The position numbers were made by a program, and so were the translations under genes. The notes below the pieces were generated by a model. It worked only from the letters and a program-made list of their open reading frames with translations, was not told the origin of the DNA and made no database searches. Positions 8,118 through 16,669 of a stretch of DNA of 64,000 bases are shown piece after piece. Position 1 is the first letter of the stretch. Every line of letters begins with the position of its first letter. The stretch is from Ornithobacterium rhinotracheale DSM 15997 (lineage in GTDB: Bacteria; Bacteroidota; Bacteroidia; Flavobacteriales; Weeksellaceae): the NCBI RefSeq assembly GCF_000265465.1, contig NC_018016.1, positions 563,501 through 627,500 on the forward strand, read 5' to 3'.

Positions 8118-9792
8118 AATCCTTGAGGCAACGAACCGGCTGCCCGTAGGAACGGCTGATATTGATCATGTAGCTATCGCTTGAGTTGAAGTACAACTCC
8201 CATGCGCCATTGCTACCATTCTGCGAAGACGACCAATAGTAGCCGCCGCTACCTGTGCTGTTGAACTGCGAACCATTGGAGCTGTAGCGGTAGCCTGCAG
8301 CGGGAAGATTTAACTGACGCTCTTTCCACATATTTGAATTGCCTGAACCCACTTTGCTGAACAATTGTTCCCACTCGGACTTAGATGGAGTATGATACCC
8401 ATTTGGACATGGATCATGATAAGTGGTTAAACTTGACGACATATCTCTACTCCAAGACAGATTTGAATGAACTACACGTCCTGAACCAGAACTAGTCCAA
8501 TCTACTAACTCATGTCCATTTGCCTCTCTACCCCACTGGAACAACGAACCATATGCCTTATAATCAGTCTTACTTGTAGCCTGCTGGGTTGGATTAAAGT
8601 GTGGAGAATTAACATTAGCATAATCCGCTCCTAAATTGTTATTTAACCATGTTCTGCCATCTGGGCCTGTAATAGGAATATACACAAACTGGTGCTCTAA
8701 TTTACCATTGGTTTTTACCCCAAACTTCTTATCTGGGATACCGCCTATTCCTTTTAATACTACAGTTGCTCTACTTCCGTTTATATCTACATTAAATGTG
8801 GCTATATCATACGAATCCCCAGGGGCTAACTGCCTTACCAAATACTCTTGGTCGCTACCGCTCACCGTAATCGTTGCCTCTAACTCACCAGTTACGCCAA
8901 AATTACCCGCAGGGATAGAAAGACTTAAATCGTTTACATCGCCACCTTGCCCTGGTGCGGTTCTTATGTTGTTAATGTTTACAGCATTATATGAGCCTTT
9001 CCCATTGGTATATGGGATTTTTATCGTTACTTTTTCTGCTCCGTTGTTTATTTTCCCTGGGACAACGGTATTGGTAGGCTGGTAATACAAAGATACCGTG
9101 TAATTGTCTTTGTTCGCAACACTTGCAGAACCTAAACCTACTTGCGTTTGCAGGTCGGCAGTTAAGCCTAAATGATTAAAATTTGCTACCAAAGCTCCCT
9201 CTTGGGGCGTACCTGTAAGCGTATAACTCAACGTGGTTTTACCACCCGCCTGCAAACTCACATTAGAGTTCTGCCCAGAAGAAACACTCACCCCTCCTTT
9301 ATTGGAAATGCTCACGGCGCTAGAAAAATCTACATTACTAATGGGAGAAAATCCATTATTTTGCAACTCAAACTTCACCTTGTTGGCATCGGTAAAAGGT
9401 ACTCCTGCCACATAAACGCCCTCAAAGCCTGCTGGCACTATCGCCACATTTTGGGACTGTGCACTCGTCGCATTCGGAATACAATCCCAATGGGCTCGAC
9501 CACCTTTCAACCCAAAATACATCTCTAAACACTGCTTATCCGTGTTAAAAATCATCGTACCCACGGCAACATTCTCAAACTTAGAACGCTCCTCCGTACT
9601 AAAATTCGGGAACGAAACCCCTTGCGCTTGCTTTTGGGTCTCTGCATCTTTCAATAATGCCTCGTTCCGAGAAATGTCTAAACTCGCTACAGGATTTGAG
9701 GTATTAATACCCACACGCCCCTCTGCATCTTGCTGCGCAAGGGCTACACCGCCCGACAGCAACATTCCTAAAAGATAAAAACTTCGTTTCAT
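8116..9792 (-). CDS. DGR target: secreted FISUMP/C-type-lectin-fold protein with variable C-terminus
   Basis: A 558-residue secreted protein with a signal peptide (MKRSFYLLGMLLSGGVALAQ). An N-terminal segment with VGINTSNPVASLDISRNEAL resembles the start of trimeric tail-like or 'S74-type' secreted proteins of Bacteroidota. A beta-rich middle region follows. A C-terminal FISUMP (Fib_succ_major, FGE/C-lectin-like) domain begins near HQFVYIPITGPDGRTWLNNN, with GSLFQWGREANG and DPCPNGYHTPSKSEWEQLF. The last 62 codons (residues 496-557) are the VR. The 13 residues that differ from the template are 503, 504, 505, 512, 516, 518, 523, 529, 534, 539, 541, 543 and 546; they alternate with invariant scaffold residues such as YWSS, AWEL and SYGQPVRCL. 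No T9SS tail or lipobox was seen. It is probably exposed and binds a variable ligand. Confidence 0.92.
   Translation of the reverse strand: MKRSFYLLGMLLSGGVALAQQDAEGRVGINTSNPVASLDISRNEALLKDAETQKQAQGVSFPNFSTEERSKFENVAVGTMIFNTDKQCLEMYFGLKGGRAHWDCIPNATSAQSQNVAIVPAGFEGVYVAGVPFTDANKVKFELQNNGFSPISNVDFSSAVSISNKGGVSVSSGQNSNVSLQAGGKTTLSYTLTGTPQEGALVANFNHLGLTADLQTQVGLGSASVANKDNYTVSLYYQPTNTVVPGKINNGAEKVTIKIPYTNGKGSYNAVNINNIRTAPGQGGDVNDLSLSIPAGNFGVTGELEATITVSGSDQEYLVRQLAPGDSYDIATFNVDINGSRATVVLKGIGGIPDKKFGVKTNGKLEHQFVYIPITGPDGRTWLNNNLGADYANVNSPHFNPTQQATSKTDYKAYGSLFQWGREANGHELVDWTSSGSGRVVHSNLSWSRDMSSSLTTYHDPCPNGYHTPSKSEWEQLFSKVGSGNSNMWKERQLNLPAAGYRYSSNGSQFNSTGSGGYYWSSSQNGSNGAWELYFNSSDSYMINISRSYGQPVRCLKD
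8121..8307 (-). repeat. DGR variable repeat (VR), 187 bp, codons 496-557 of the target gene
   Basis: A homolog of the TR at 7469-7655, equal in length and ungapped. The left edge (8121) stops in the first base of the last sense codon, and the right edge (8307) falls exactly on the first base of codon 496. Substitutions relative to the TR are confined to template adenines: 7 A to T and 8 A to G. All 15 are non-synonymous (13 residues changed, two Asn-to-Gly changes needing two hits each). The final 34 nt before the 3' edge are identical, as expected for the initiation-of-mutagenic-homing end. Confidence 0.95.
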
Positions 9793-9988
9793 ACTCTTTT
9801 ACTTTTTTAAAATTAAACTTTATGATTTATTACTTTTTATTTTTCTTTATATCACACGGGATTTTGTATAGTGTTTCCTTTTGCAGGGCTAATTCACCTC
9901 TCTCTTAGAGGGGATTTAACCCTGCCCATGCACTTGCTCATTAACGCTCCACTTGAACGAGTGAGAGTTGGAGTACGCTGTATGAGTG

Positions 9989-10092
9989 AAGGCAGGTTTA
10001 GGGAGAGCCTCCATAGCGAACTTGAAAGCCAAAGCTTTCAAATAGCGGAGGCGAACCCCGTGCCACAGGCAAACCGCTGCCTTCGCTCTTGA
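9989..10092. repeat. 104-bp palindromic repeat, copy 1
   Basis: 103 of 104 bases match copy 2 at 10341-10444. Internal inverted pairs (AAGGCAG/CTGCCTT outer, GCCTCC/GGAGGC middle, TTGAAAGC/GCTTTCAA inner) would fold it into one long hairpin. Part of the upstream flank (CTGCCCATGCACTTGCTC at 9922) is also shared with copy 2. Confidence 0.85.
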
Positions 10093-10340
10093 CTCACATA
10101 CTCCGCTTTTGCAGACTTCTTCTTTCAACCAACTTTTTTCCTTGATGAAAAAAGTTAAAAAAAATCAAGAGCAAGAGAAATGAGCTACTGCGTACCGTAG
10201 GACTCCGCGGGCTTGCCTCCCTTTCTCCCAAGGCTTGTCCCTCGGATGCGCTCCGCTCCGCCTACTGCCCATGCACTTGCTCGGTAACGCTCCGCTTTGT
10301 TTGAGCTGGAATGCTCGAAGCTTACGCGTGGTGGTGAGCG

Positions 10341-10444
10341 AAGGCAGGTTTAGGGAGAGCCTCCATAGCGAACTTGAAAGCCAAAGCTTTCAAATAGCGG
10401 AGGCGAACCCCGTGCCGCAGGCAAACCGCTGCCTTCGCTCTTGA
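10341..10444. repeat. 104-bp palindromic repeat, copy 2
   Basis: Direct repeat of 9989-10092 with one mismatch. Here the outer stem is a full 10 bp (10338-10347 with 10429-10438). The shared upstream 18-mer lies at 10265, 76 bp ahead rather than 67 bp as in copy 1, so the unit is larger than 104 bp but less conserved at its left side. Confidence 0.85.
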
Positions 10445-10571
10445 TCTTTTGCTTCTTTTCTATCAAGAGAAAAGAAGAAGAAAGAAAACACTAACACTAT
10501 ACAAAATCCCAAAGAACTTCTCATTTATATCGATTACAGCTGCAAAGCTGTATTTTCTTTTAATCAAAAAA

Positions 10572-10607
10572 GCCTTACTGCAGTATTAGGGAATACTACA
10601 GCAAGGC
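10572..10607 (-). terminator. Terminator-like hairpin in the non-coding block
   Basis: A 16-bp stem with two mismatches (10572-10587 with 10592-10607) and a 4-nt loop. On the minus strand it is followed by a T run (10571 leftwards), the shape of a factor-independent terminator. There is no recognised minus-strand gene upstream of it, which hints at an untranslated transcript from 10608-11200. Confidence 0.5.
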
Positions 10608-10964
10608 CAAAACTTAAAAACGATGTCGGCTATTCTCATAGCGAACTCTACATAACAACTTTCCTATCTGTTTAGCTAGAAAAATTAAGTATGAAAAAAA
10701 ACTTTCTACTAGGAAGCTCGTTCCATGAGAATAAGTGAAAAAAAGTATTTTACAGTGTGGGGCACTGCAAAAACATCTCTTTATAAGAAAACAAAAAGAT
10801 GTATATAAACATAAAGCCAATGCTCCTAAACGGAACTTTGGCTTTAGTCTCTTTATACAATATAGTATAGCTAGCAACAAGCTAGCAACAATATTTTTGG
10901 TTTTTAAATAAAGGAAAGAAGCATTTGCACAAGCAAATAGACAAACTATATTATAAGGTATATA

Positions 10965-11007
<43 letters not shown>

Positions 11008-11193
11008 ACACTTTTTCTCGAACTAAGCAAGAAAAAGTTGTTAAACTTATCACAATTAATTATATATTGCACACACTGTTTCATAAGAGTGGGGCAAAGC
11101 TATAAAAAGTTTTAGGAACTGCAAGCTCTTAGGGTGTTAAAGTTTTTATTAAAAATTTCTATGAAATAATTTCGCTTATTATCTATTTGATTA

Positions 11194-11201
11194 TACCTTT
11201 G
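11194..11201 (+). promoter_or_regulatory. Candidate -7 element for the TonB-dependent receptor
   Basis: TACCTTTG matches the Bacteroidota -7 consensus TAnnTTTG and lies 29 bp before the ATG at 11231. A clear -33 TTTG was not found at the usual spacing, so this remains a candidate. Confidence 0.5.
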
Positions 11202-11230
11202 CTCTGTTTTTCACAATTTCAAAAAAAAAC

Positions 11231-13396
11231 ATGAATAAGGCATTTATTTCGTTTACATTATTAGCGATGACTTATAGTGTAACAGCACAAGAACAACCTA
11301 GCAAGACTTATGCGCTAGATTCCGTGCTCATTCAAGGAAAAGAAAAAAGAAATCACCAAAGAAACGCTGTGATTTCTAATGCTCAAACCACAGAGGTATT
11401 GGGAGCTTATGAATTAGGCAGAAATATCCCGCAAGCCATTGAGCAAAGTTTGGGAATAATCCCTGGAGTACAGGTAGATAAAAGGACGCAATTTGGCGGA
11501 CAGCGCGTGGTAGTTCGTGGCTATGGAAACGACCAAAAGTTCAACAACTGGGGTGTTAAATTCTACTTAAACGGAGTGCCTATGACTAATGCTGATGGTA
11601 CTACGATTTTAGAAGATTTAGATTTCTCTACCGTTAATCAAGTAGATGTAATCAAAGGACCTGCTGGCACATTGTATGGTGGCGGTGTAGGAGGTGTTGT
11701 AAAATTCAATATGCTACCAGATGAGCAACATGGCGTAAAAATATCGCAAAACACCATGGGCGGTTCATTCAACACTTTCGGGAGCACTACTAGCGTAAAT
11801 GCCGCTAATGACAATTATGCTATACGATTCAGCTATGGACACTTACAGAGTGATGGCTATCGCCCTAGAGGAAACACCAATAAAAACAACTACAGTTTCT
11901 TAGGCAACTTTAAGCTAAGCAATACTCAAAAAATGATGGTGTACGCATCGCACAACGATTCTTACCAAGGAGTAGATGGGCAAATTTCTTACGAAGACTA
12001 TTACGCAGGAAAAGATCCAGGAAACGCAGCTTATACCAGAAGAAATGGGCACAACCATTTCATCAGCACACGAGCTATCGTTAATCACCAATGGCAAGTT
12101 ACACCAAACATCAGCAGCAACACCTCTATTTTCTACCACACACTAGATACAGATCGTGCAGCAGCAGGTGCTTTTGAGGTTTCGGAACAACCATCATATG
12201 GTGCTAGAACTGAATGGACAGGTAAATTCTCATGGATTCCAGATTTCAAAACTGAATTTAATGTAGGTGCAGAATACTTAATTTCTCGCCCATTGGTATC
12301 AAACTACCGTTTTGATGGCAGTTCTCTAAGCACTCCACCTTTACAGACTAAACCACTTAGCAAAGGCTCTTACTTTAAGTACAATAATTACAACGCATCT
12401 TTCTTTATCTCAAACAGATGGAAATATGAGCCTTACGGCCTATCCCTTGTCGCTGGATTAAGTGGAAACAGCCTAGGATATGACAGAAAAGATTTGCTCT
12501 ACTTCCCTGGCTTGCTTGCCAAACCTACCAAAGATGCTTCTATCGACAAAGATTTCTCTCTTGTAGTAACACCTCATGTTGCCCTACAAAAAGAATTCGG
12601 GAACAACCATGTATTGACTTTAAGTTATAGCGAGGGCTACAATGCTCCTACCGCTGCAACGGCTTACATCAAAGGCATTTCAAAAACAAACGACAACTTG
12701 AAACCTGAGTTTGCCAACATGTGGGATTTCTCGGCTCAAGGTACTTTTGCAAATCAATGGGATTACCAGATATCTTTATTTAACATAGACATCAAAGACA
12801 AATTGTCTAAACTTTCTGCCAAAGATGCGCAAAGCAACCCATATAGCTACTTTGCCAATACTGGCTTGCAAAACAACAAAGGGCTAGAGCTAAGCTTAGG
12901 CTACAATTACAGAGCTCCTTACAGCTTTATCCAAGCAATACGCCCTTATGCAAACCTTTCTGCATACAACTTTAAATACAAGGATTTCAAAACTTCAAAA
13001 GAAGATTTCAGCGGAAACAAAGTGGTGGGCGTTCCATCTACCAAATACTCTTTGGGTCTAGACTTTGATATCAAAGCTGGCTTCTATATGAGAAATAGCT
13101 TTAATTACATCAGCGATGTTTACACCGATTTCTCTAACACAGTAAATGTAAAAGGCTTTACTCAATACAATGCAAAACTAGGGTACAAGAAAAACATCAA
13201 AAACTGGGATTTAGATTTATTCCTTATCGGGAATAACTTAACCAATCAAATCAACTACACTTTCCTATTTGTAGGAAATGCCGTAGGAGACAACGATTTA
13301 GGCAATGGCTACCCTGTGGGCACTGTAACAGATGTAAACCCAGGACCATCTAAAGCTTATTTCATTGGAGGATTAAATATTGCTTATCATTTTTAA
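11231..13396 (+). CDS. TonB-dependent outer-membrane receptor
   Basis: A 721-residue outer-membrane protein: a signal peptide (MNKAFISFTLLAMTYSVTAQ), a plug domain at about 45-160 with IPQAIEQSLGIIPGVQVDKR, GGQRVVVRGYGN and DVIKGPAGTLYGGGVGGVVKF, and a 22-strand-type barrel ending in the aromatic YFIGGLNIAYHF. The N-terminus lacks the carboxypeptidase-like domain of SusC proteins, so it looks more like a siderophore, haem or vitamin receptor (FecA/FhuA type) than a glycan importer. It stands alone, with a terminator behind it. Import would be powered by an ExbB-ExbD-TonB system such as that at 22450-24357. The substrate cannot be told from the sequence. Confidence 0.93.
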   Translation: MNKAFISFTLLAMTYSVTAQEQPSKTYALDSVLIQGKEKRNHQRNAVISNAQTTEVLGAYELGRNIPQAIEQSLGIIPGVQVDKRTQFGGQRVVVRGYGNDQKFNNWGVKFYLNGVPMTNADGTTILEDLDFSTVNQVDVIKGPAGTLYGGGVGGVVKFNMLPDEQHGVKISQNTMGGSFNTFGSTTSVNAANDNYAIRFSYGHLQSDGYRPRGNTNKNNYSFLGNFKLSNTQKMMVYASHNDSYQGVDGQISYEDYYAGKDPGNAAYTRRNGHNHFISTRAIVNHQWQVTPNISSNTSIFYHTLDTDRAAAGAFEVSEQPSYGARTEWTGKFSWIPDFKTEFNVGAEYLISRPLVSNYRFDGSSLSTPPLQTKPLSKGSYFKYNNYNASFFISNRWKYEPYGLSLVAGLSGNSLGYDRKDLLYFPGLLAKPTKDASIDKDFSLVVTPHVALQKEFGNNHVLTLSYSEGYNAPTAATAYIKGISKTNDNLKPEFANMWDFSAQGTFANQWDYQISLFNIDIKDKLSKLSAKDAQSNPYSYFANTGLQNNKGLELSLGYNYRAPYSFIQAIRPYANLSAYNFKYKDFKTSKEDFSGNKVVGVPSTKYSLGLDFDIKAGFYMRNSFNYISDVYTDFSNTVNVKGFTQYNAKLGYKKNIKNWDLDLFLIGNNLTNQINYTFLFVGNAVGDNDLGNGYPVGTVTDVNPGPSKAYFIGGLNIAYHF

Positions 13397-13424
13397 TTTT
13401 CAAAGCATCAAAAATCATGAACAA

Positions 13425-13449
13425 GCCGAGTTTTTACTCGGCTTTTTTT
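13425..13449 (+). terminator. Terminator after the TonB-dependent receptor
   Basis: GCCGAGT/ACTCGGC stem (13425-13431 with 13436-13442), loop TTTT, followed by seven T. A classic intrinsic terminator. Confidence 0.9.
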
Positions 13450-13501
13450 ATTTTGGAAAACAATAATTTAGTACAACAAAATTTTGGTATATCTTTGTAT
13501 T

Positions 13502-14917
13502 ATGGCAAAGAAAGAAAGAAAACCTTTAATCTTAGAAAATATTTATCTTGAAACAGCTGGTGCCAAGGGCGCAAGCATAGGAAAAGCACCCGATGGCAAA
13601 ACAATTTTCGTGCGAAACGCCGTGCCTGGCGACACCGTAGATGTGCGCATTTTAAAGAAAAAACGCCGCTATATGGAAGGCACCGCTGTATTTGTTCAAG
13701 AATACTCCGAGTTTAGGACAGAGCCCGAGTGTGAGCACTTTGGCGTGTGCGGTGGGTGCAAATGGCAAAACATGAAATATGTGGCTCAGCTACATTATAA
13801 GGAAAAAGAAGTTTACGATCACCTTACCCGCATTGGTGGCATCGAAATAGACGGAGGGGCTCAGAAAATTTTAGGCTCAAAGGAAAAGTATTTTTATAGA
13901 AATAAATTAGAATTTTCTTTCTCCAATCAACGATGGATCACCGAAGACGAAATCGCTCAAAACAAAGAAATCACCGATAGAAATGCACTAGGATTTCACA
14001 TCCCTGGTATGTGGAGCAAGATCCTTGATGTTAAAAAATGCTGGCTACAAAGAGACCCGTCCAATGCGATTCGCTTGGCGATTAAAGATTATGCCGAAAA
14101 ACATAATTTAGCCTTTTTTGATCCCGTGAAACAAGAAGGCTTTTTACGCACGCTTATGATTCGCACCACCACAACGGGCGAAGTTATGGTATTAATTCAG
14201 TTTTTTGAAGAAAATAAATCCGAACGAGAAAATCTATTAAATCATATTTTAGAGCAATTCCCATCAATCACGAGTTTGCTCTACGCCATCAATCCAAAAG
14301 GCAATGATTCGGTATATGATTTAGACATTAAAACTTTTGCAGGACAAGATTTCATTACTGAAAAAATGGAAGATTTGCATTTTAAAATCGGTCCAAAAAG
14401 TTTTTACCAAACCAATCCTGAACAAGCCTACGAATTGTATAAAGTAGCACGCGACTTTGCTGGACTCACGGGCGAAGAGCTTGTTTATGACTTATATACA
14501 GGCACAGGAACCATTGCACAATTTGTATCTAAAAAAGCTAAAAAAGTAGTGGGCATAGAATCGGTGCCCGAAGCCATTGCTGCTGCCAAAGAAAATGCCG
14601 CTGCCAATGGAATTGAAAACTGCACCTTCTATTGTGGCGATATGAAAGATGTTTTTACCGATGAATTTGTAACACAAAACGGAACGCCAGACATCATCAT
14701 CACCGACCCTCCACGAGATGGCATGCACCCTAAAGTAGTAGAAAACATTTTGCGCATTGCCCCTAAACGCGTGGTGTATGTGAGCTGTAACTCTGCCACC
14801 CAAGCGAGAGATTTAGCCTTGATGAAAGAGCAATATAAAGTCGTAAAAATTCAGCCAGTGGACATGTTCCCACAGACTTATCATGTGGAGAATGTTGTAC
14901 TTTTAGAAAAAATTTAA
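13502..14917 (+). CDS. rlmD: 23S rRNA (uracil-C5)-methyltransferase, RlmD/RumA family
   Basis: A SAM-dependent RNA m5U methyltransferase of 471 residues. It has an N-terminal TRAM RNA-binding domain (to about residue 60), a Cys cluster of the Fe-S type (CEHFGVCGGCKWQ), a SAM fold with DLYTGTGTIAQF, the motif TDPPRDGMHPK, and the catalytic-cysteine block VVYVSCNSATQARDL. I chose the ATG at 13502 over the upstream TTG at 13484 because a TAnnTTTG-type -7 motif (13490-13497) overlaps the longer reading, suggesting a very short or absent leader. It is followed closely by the DUF6452 and DUF6048 genes, a common flavobacterial order. Confidence 0.93.
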   Translation: MAKKERKPLILENIYLETAGAKGASIGKAPDGKTIFVRNAVPGDTVDVRILKKKRRYMEGTAVFVQEYSEFRTEPECEHFGVCGGCKWQNMKYVAQLHYKEKEVYDHLTRIGGIEIDGGAQKILGSKEKYFYRNKLEFSFSNQRWITEDEIAQNKEITDRNALGFHIPGMWSKILDVKKCWLQRDPSNAIRLAIKDYAEKHNLAFFDPVKQEGFLRTLMIRTTTTGEVMVLIQFFEENKSERENLLNHILEQFPSITSLLYAINPKGNDSVYDLDIKTFAGQDFITEKMEDLHFKIGPKSFYQTNPEQAYELYKVARDFAGLTGEELVYDLYTGTGTIAQFVSKKAKKVVGIESVPEAIAAAKENAAANGIENCTFYCGDMKDVFTDEFVTQNGTPDIIITDPPRDGMHPKVVENILRIAPKRVVYVSCNSATQARDLALMKEQYKVVKIQPVDMFPQTYHVENVVLLEKI

Positions 14918-14931
14918 ATCTACCTTTAATC

Positions 14932-15414
14932 ATGAAAAAATACATTTTAGGCATATTTTTAACGATGATTTCGGGGCTTATTTTCTGGGCGTGCGAAGAA
15001 GATGACATCTGCACCGAAAACAAAACGCCTGAATTAATCATTAAGCTAAAAAACACCACTCACCCTGGCGAAACCATGGATTCGCTTTATGTTTTAAGAC
15101 AAGATTCCAAAGATGAGTTCACGCTGATTGCTAGCGGGAAAGGTAGGGATTCCATAAGTGTGCCTTTACCTCTAAAGCCTAGCACAGAAACCAATTTGAT
15201 TTTCTCTAGAAGAAAAACAACCGATCAATTTCTTGATGTGCTGAAAATTAAATACAAATACAGCACAGAATATGTATCTAAAGCCTGCGGCTTTAAGGCG
15301 GTGTATTCTGATTTATCTGCTACCTCAAGCTCTCATAAATTTATCAAAAGTATAGAAATTCTACAACATGAAGTTACTGACCAAAACGCTGCTCACATTT
15401 TGCTTACTTATTAA
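14932..15414 (+). CDS. DUF6452-family lipoprotein
   Basis: A 160-residue putative lipoprotein: the signal ends in the lipobox-like FWAC (Cys about residue 21) followed by the acidic EEDD of an outer-membrane-retained lipoprotein. The body has YVLRQDSKDEFTLIASGKGRDS and ACGFKAVYSDL, matching what I know of DUF6452. It starts 14 bp after rlmD and its 3' end overlaps the next gene by 47 bp, so the two are probably made together. The function is unknown. Confidence 0.7.
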   Translation: MKKYILGIFLTMISGLIFWACEEDDICTENKTPELIIKLKNTTHPGETMDSLYVLRQDSKDEFTLIASGKGRDSISVPLPLKPSTETNLIFSRRKTTDQFLDVLKIKYKYSTEYVSKACGFKAVYSDLSATSSSHKFIKSIEILQHEVTDQNAAHILLTY

Positions 15415-16024
15415 TATTTCGTCGGTTTTGGGACAGGAAAATAAGCCCCAAGAAAAGAAGGAACGAAAAAAAGTTTTTGTAGGAATAGACTTGGCACAAC
15501 CTGCAATGCAATTTTTTACCGATAAAATGGGCTACGAAGCCACCGTGGTGGTGCCCGTTCACAAAAAATGGTATGCCGCGGCAGAAGCAGGTTACGAAAA
15601 ATCGGACTTCGACGAAGTGGGCTGGAAAGGCAAAGCTAGCGGATTTTTTGCCAATGCAGGGGCCAACTGGATTGTGAGCCAAGACAATGAAAACCCAAAC
15701 ATGAATTTCTACATGGGCGGGCGCGTTGGTTTTTCGTTATTCAATCAAGAATTTAGCGAAGCTCCCGTGCAAGGCTATCGCGAAGCCCCCATCAGTATTT
15801 CAATCCCAAGCCATTCAGCAACAGCCGTTTGGTTTGAGCCACTTGTGGGTGCCAGCGTGCCAATCGGCAACTCCAATTTTTACATCAATGCCAATACGGG
15901 GATCAACATTTTGCTTTTCAAGAAAACCGACCAAAACATAGACCCTATCGCCATTCCTGGCTTTGGCAAAAACAACAACGGACTGAATTTGCGTGTAGTG
16001 TGGGCAATTGGCTATGCTTTCTAG
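15368..16024 (+). CDS. DUF6048-family outer-membrane protein
   Basis: A 218-residue protein with a signal peptide (ending ISSVLGQ) and a beta-rich body in which strands alternate with short turns (KWYAAAEAGYEKSDFDEVGW, NFYMGGRVGFSLF), ending in LRVVWAIGYAF with a terminal Phe typical of a small outer-membrane barrel. Overlap with the DUF6452 lipoprotein gene suggests a functional pair in the outer membrane. No activity is known. Confidence 0.7.
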   Translation: MKLLTKTLLTFCLLINISSVLGQENKPQEKKERKKVFVGIDLAQPAMQFFTDKMGYEATVVVPVHKKWYAAAEAGYEKSDFDEVGWKGKASGFFANAGANWIVSQDNENPNMNFYMGGRVGFSLFNQEFSEAPVQGYREAPISISIPSHSATAVWFEPLVGASVPIGNSNFYINANTGINILLFKKTDQNIDPIAIPGFGKNNNGLNLRVVWAIGYAF

Positions 16025-16044
16025 CTTATAAAAAATATTAAAAA

Positions 16045-16632
16045 ATGAAAATTATCGGTATCACGGGGGGAATTGGCTCTGGAAAATCTACCGCTGCAAA
16101 ATTCATTGCAGAAGCGGGATTTCCCGTGTATAATTCAGACCAAAGAGCTAAAGATTTATACGAAGAATCTCCCGAAATCAAACAACAATTGATTGAATGG
16201 TACGGCGAAAATATTTATACTAAAAATTCGCTCAACCGAAAAAAATTAGCCGAAATCATATTTTCTAACGAAACAGAACTAAAACGCATAAACGCCCTGA
16301 TGCACCCCGCGGTGGCAAAAGATTTTAAACAATGGAGAAATGCCCAAAAATCGGATTTTGTGTTTAAAGAAGCGGCAATTTTGTTTGAGTCTGGAGCTTA
16401 TAAAGATTGTGATTTTGTTTTAACGATTTCGGCTCCGATTGAAAATCGCATTGAGCGAGCTACACAACGAGATCAAGCCGCAGCAGAAGCCATTCAGCAA
16501 CGCATCGAAAAACAAATGACCGACGAGGATAGGGAAAAACTAGCCAATTACACCATTCACAACGATGGGAGTTTGGCAGATTTTAAACATAAAACGCTTG
16601 AATTTTTAAACAAATTGCCTAATATTGTGTAA
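16045..16632 (+). CDS. coaE: Dephospho-CoA kinase
   Basis: A 195-residue P-loop kinase that catalyses the last step of coenzyme A synthesis, phosphorylating the 3'-hydroxyl of dephospho-CoA. The P-loop is GITGGIGSGKST at residues 5-16. The family segment YNSDQRAKDLY follows, and MHPAVAKDF and FKEAAILFESGAYKDCD form the substrate-binding core. The length is normal. It lies 20 bp after the DUF6048 gene and about 37 bp before the histidine kinase, so it may share a transcript. Confidence 0.95.
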   Translation: MKIIGITGGIGSGKSTAAKFIAEAGFPVYNSDQRAKDLYEESPEIKQQLIEWYGENIYTKNSLNRKKLAEIIFSNETELKRINALMHPAVAKDFKQWRNAQKSDFVFKEAAILFESGAYKDCDFVLTISAPIENRIERATQRDQAAAEAIQQRIEKQMTDEDREKLANYTIHNDGSLADFKHKTLEFLNKLPNIV

Positions 16633-16669
16633 AATATCACACCTTTCACCTTTTAATTAAAATATTGAA

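Larger units (their letters stand above)
9858..10510. repeat. MITE-like element bounded by 18-bp inverted repeats
   Basis: The 18 bp at 9858-9875 (beginning GGGATTTTGTATAGTGT) recur inverted at 10493-10510, enclosing about 650 bp with both 104-bp palindromic repeats. Outside the 18 bp the flanks do not match and no clear target-site duplication was seen. No transposase frame is present. It lies between the DGR target gene and the TonB receptor gene. It could be a non-autonomous mobile element or a pair of separately inserted repeats; the inverted ends favour one unit. Confidence 0.5.

Noticed and set aside
9871-10444. Two short plus-strand frames (9871-10092 and 10235-10444) with the same C-terminus
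   Set aside because: Their shared end comes from the duplicated 104-bp palindromic repeat. The unlike starts and the palindromic DNA argue against genes.
11231-13396. SusC-type glycan importer
   Set aside because: No N-terminal carboxypeptidase-regulatory domain and no SusD gene beside it; it fits a siderophore or vitamin-type receptor better.
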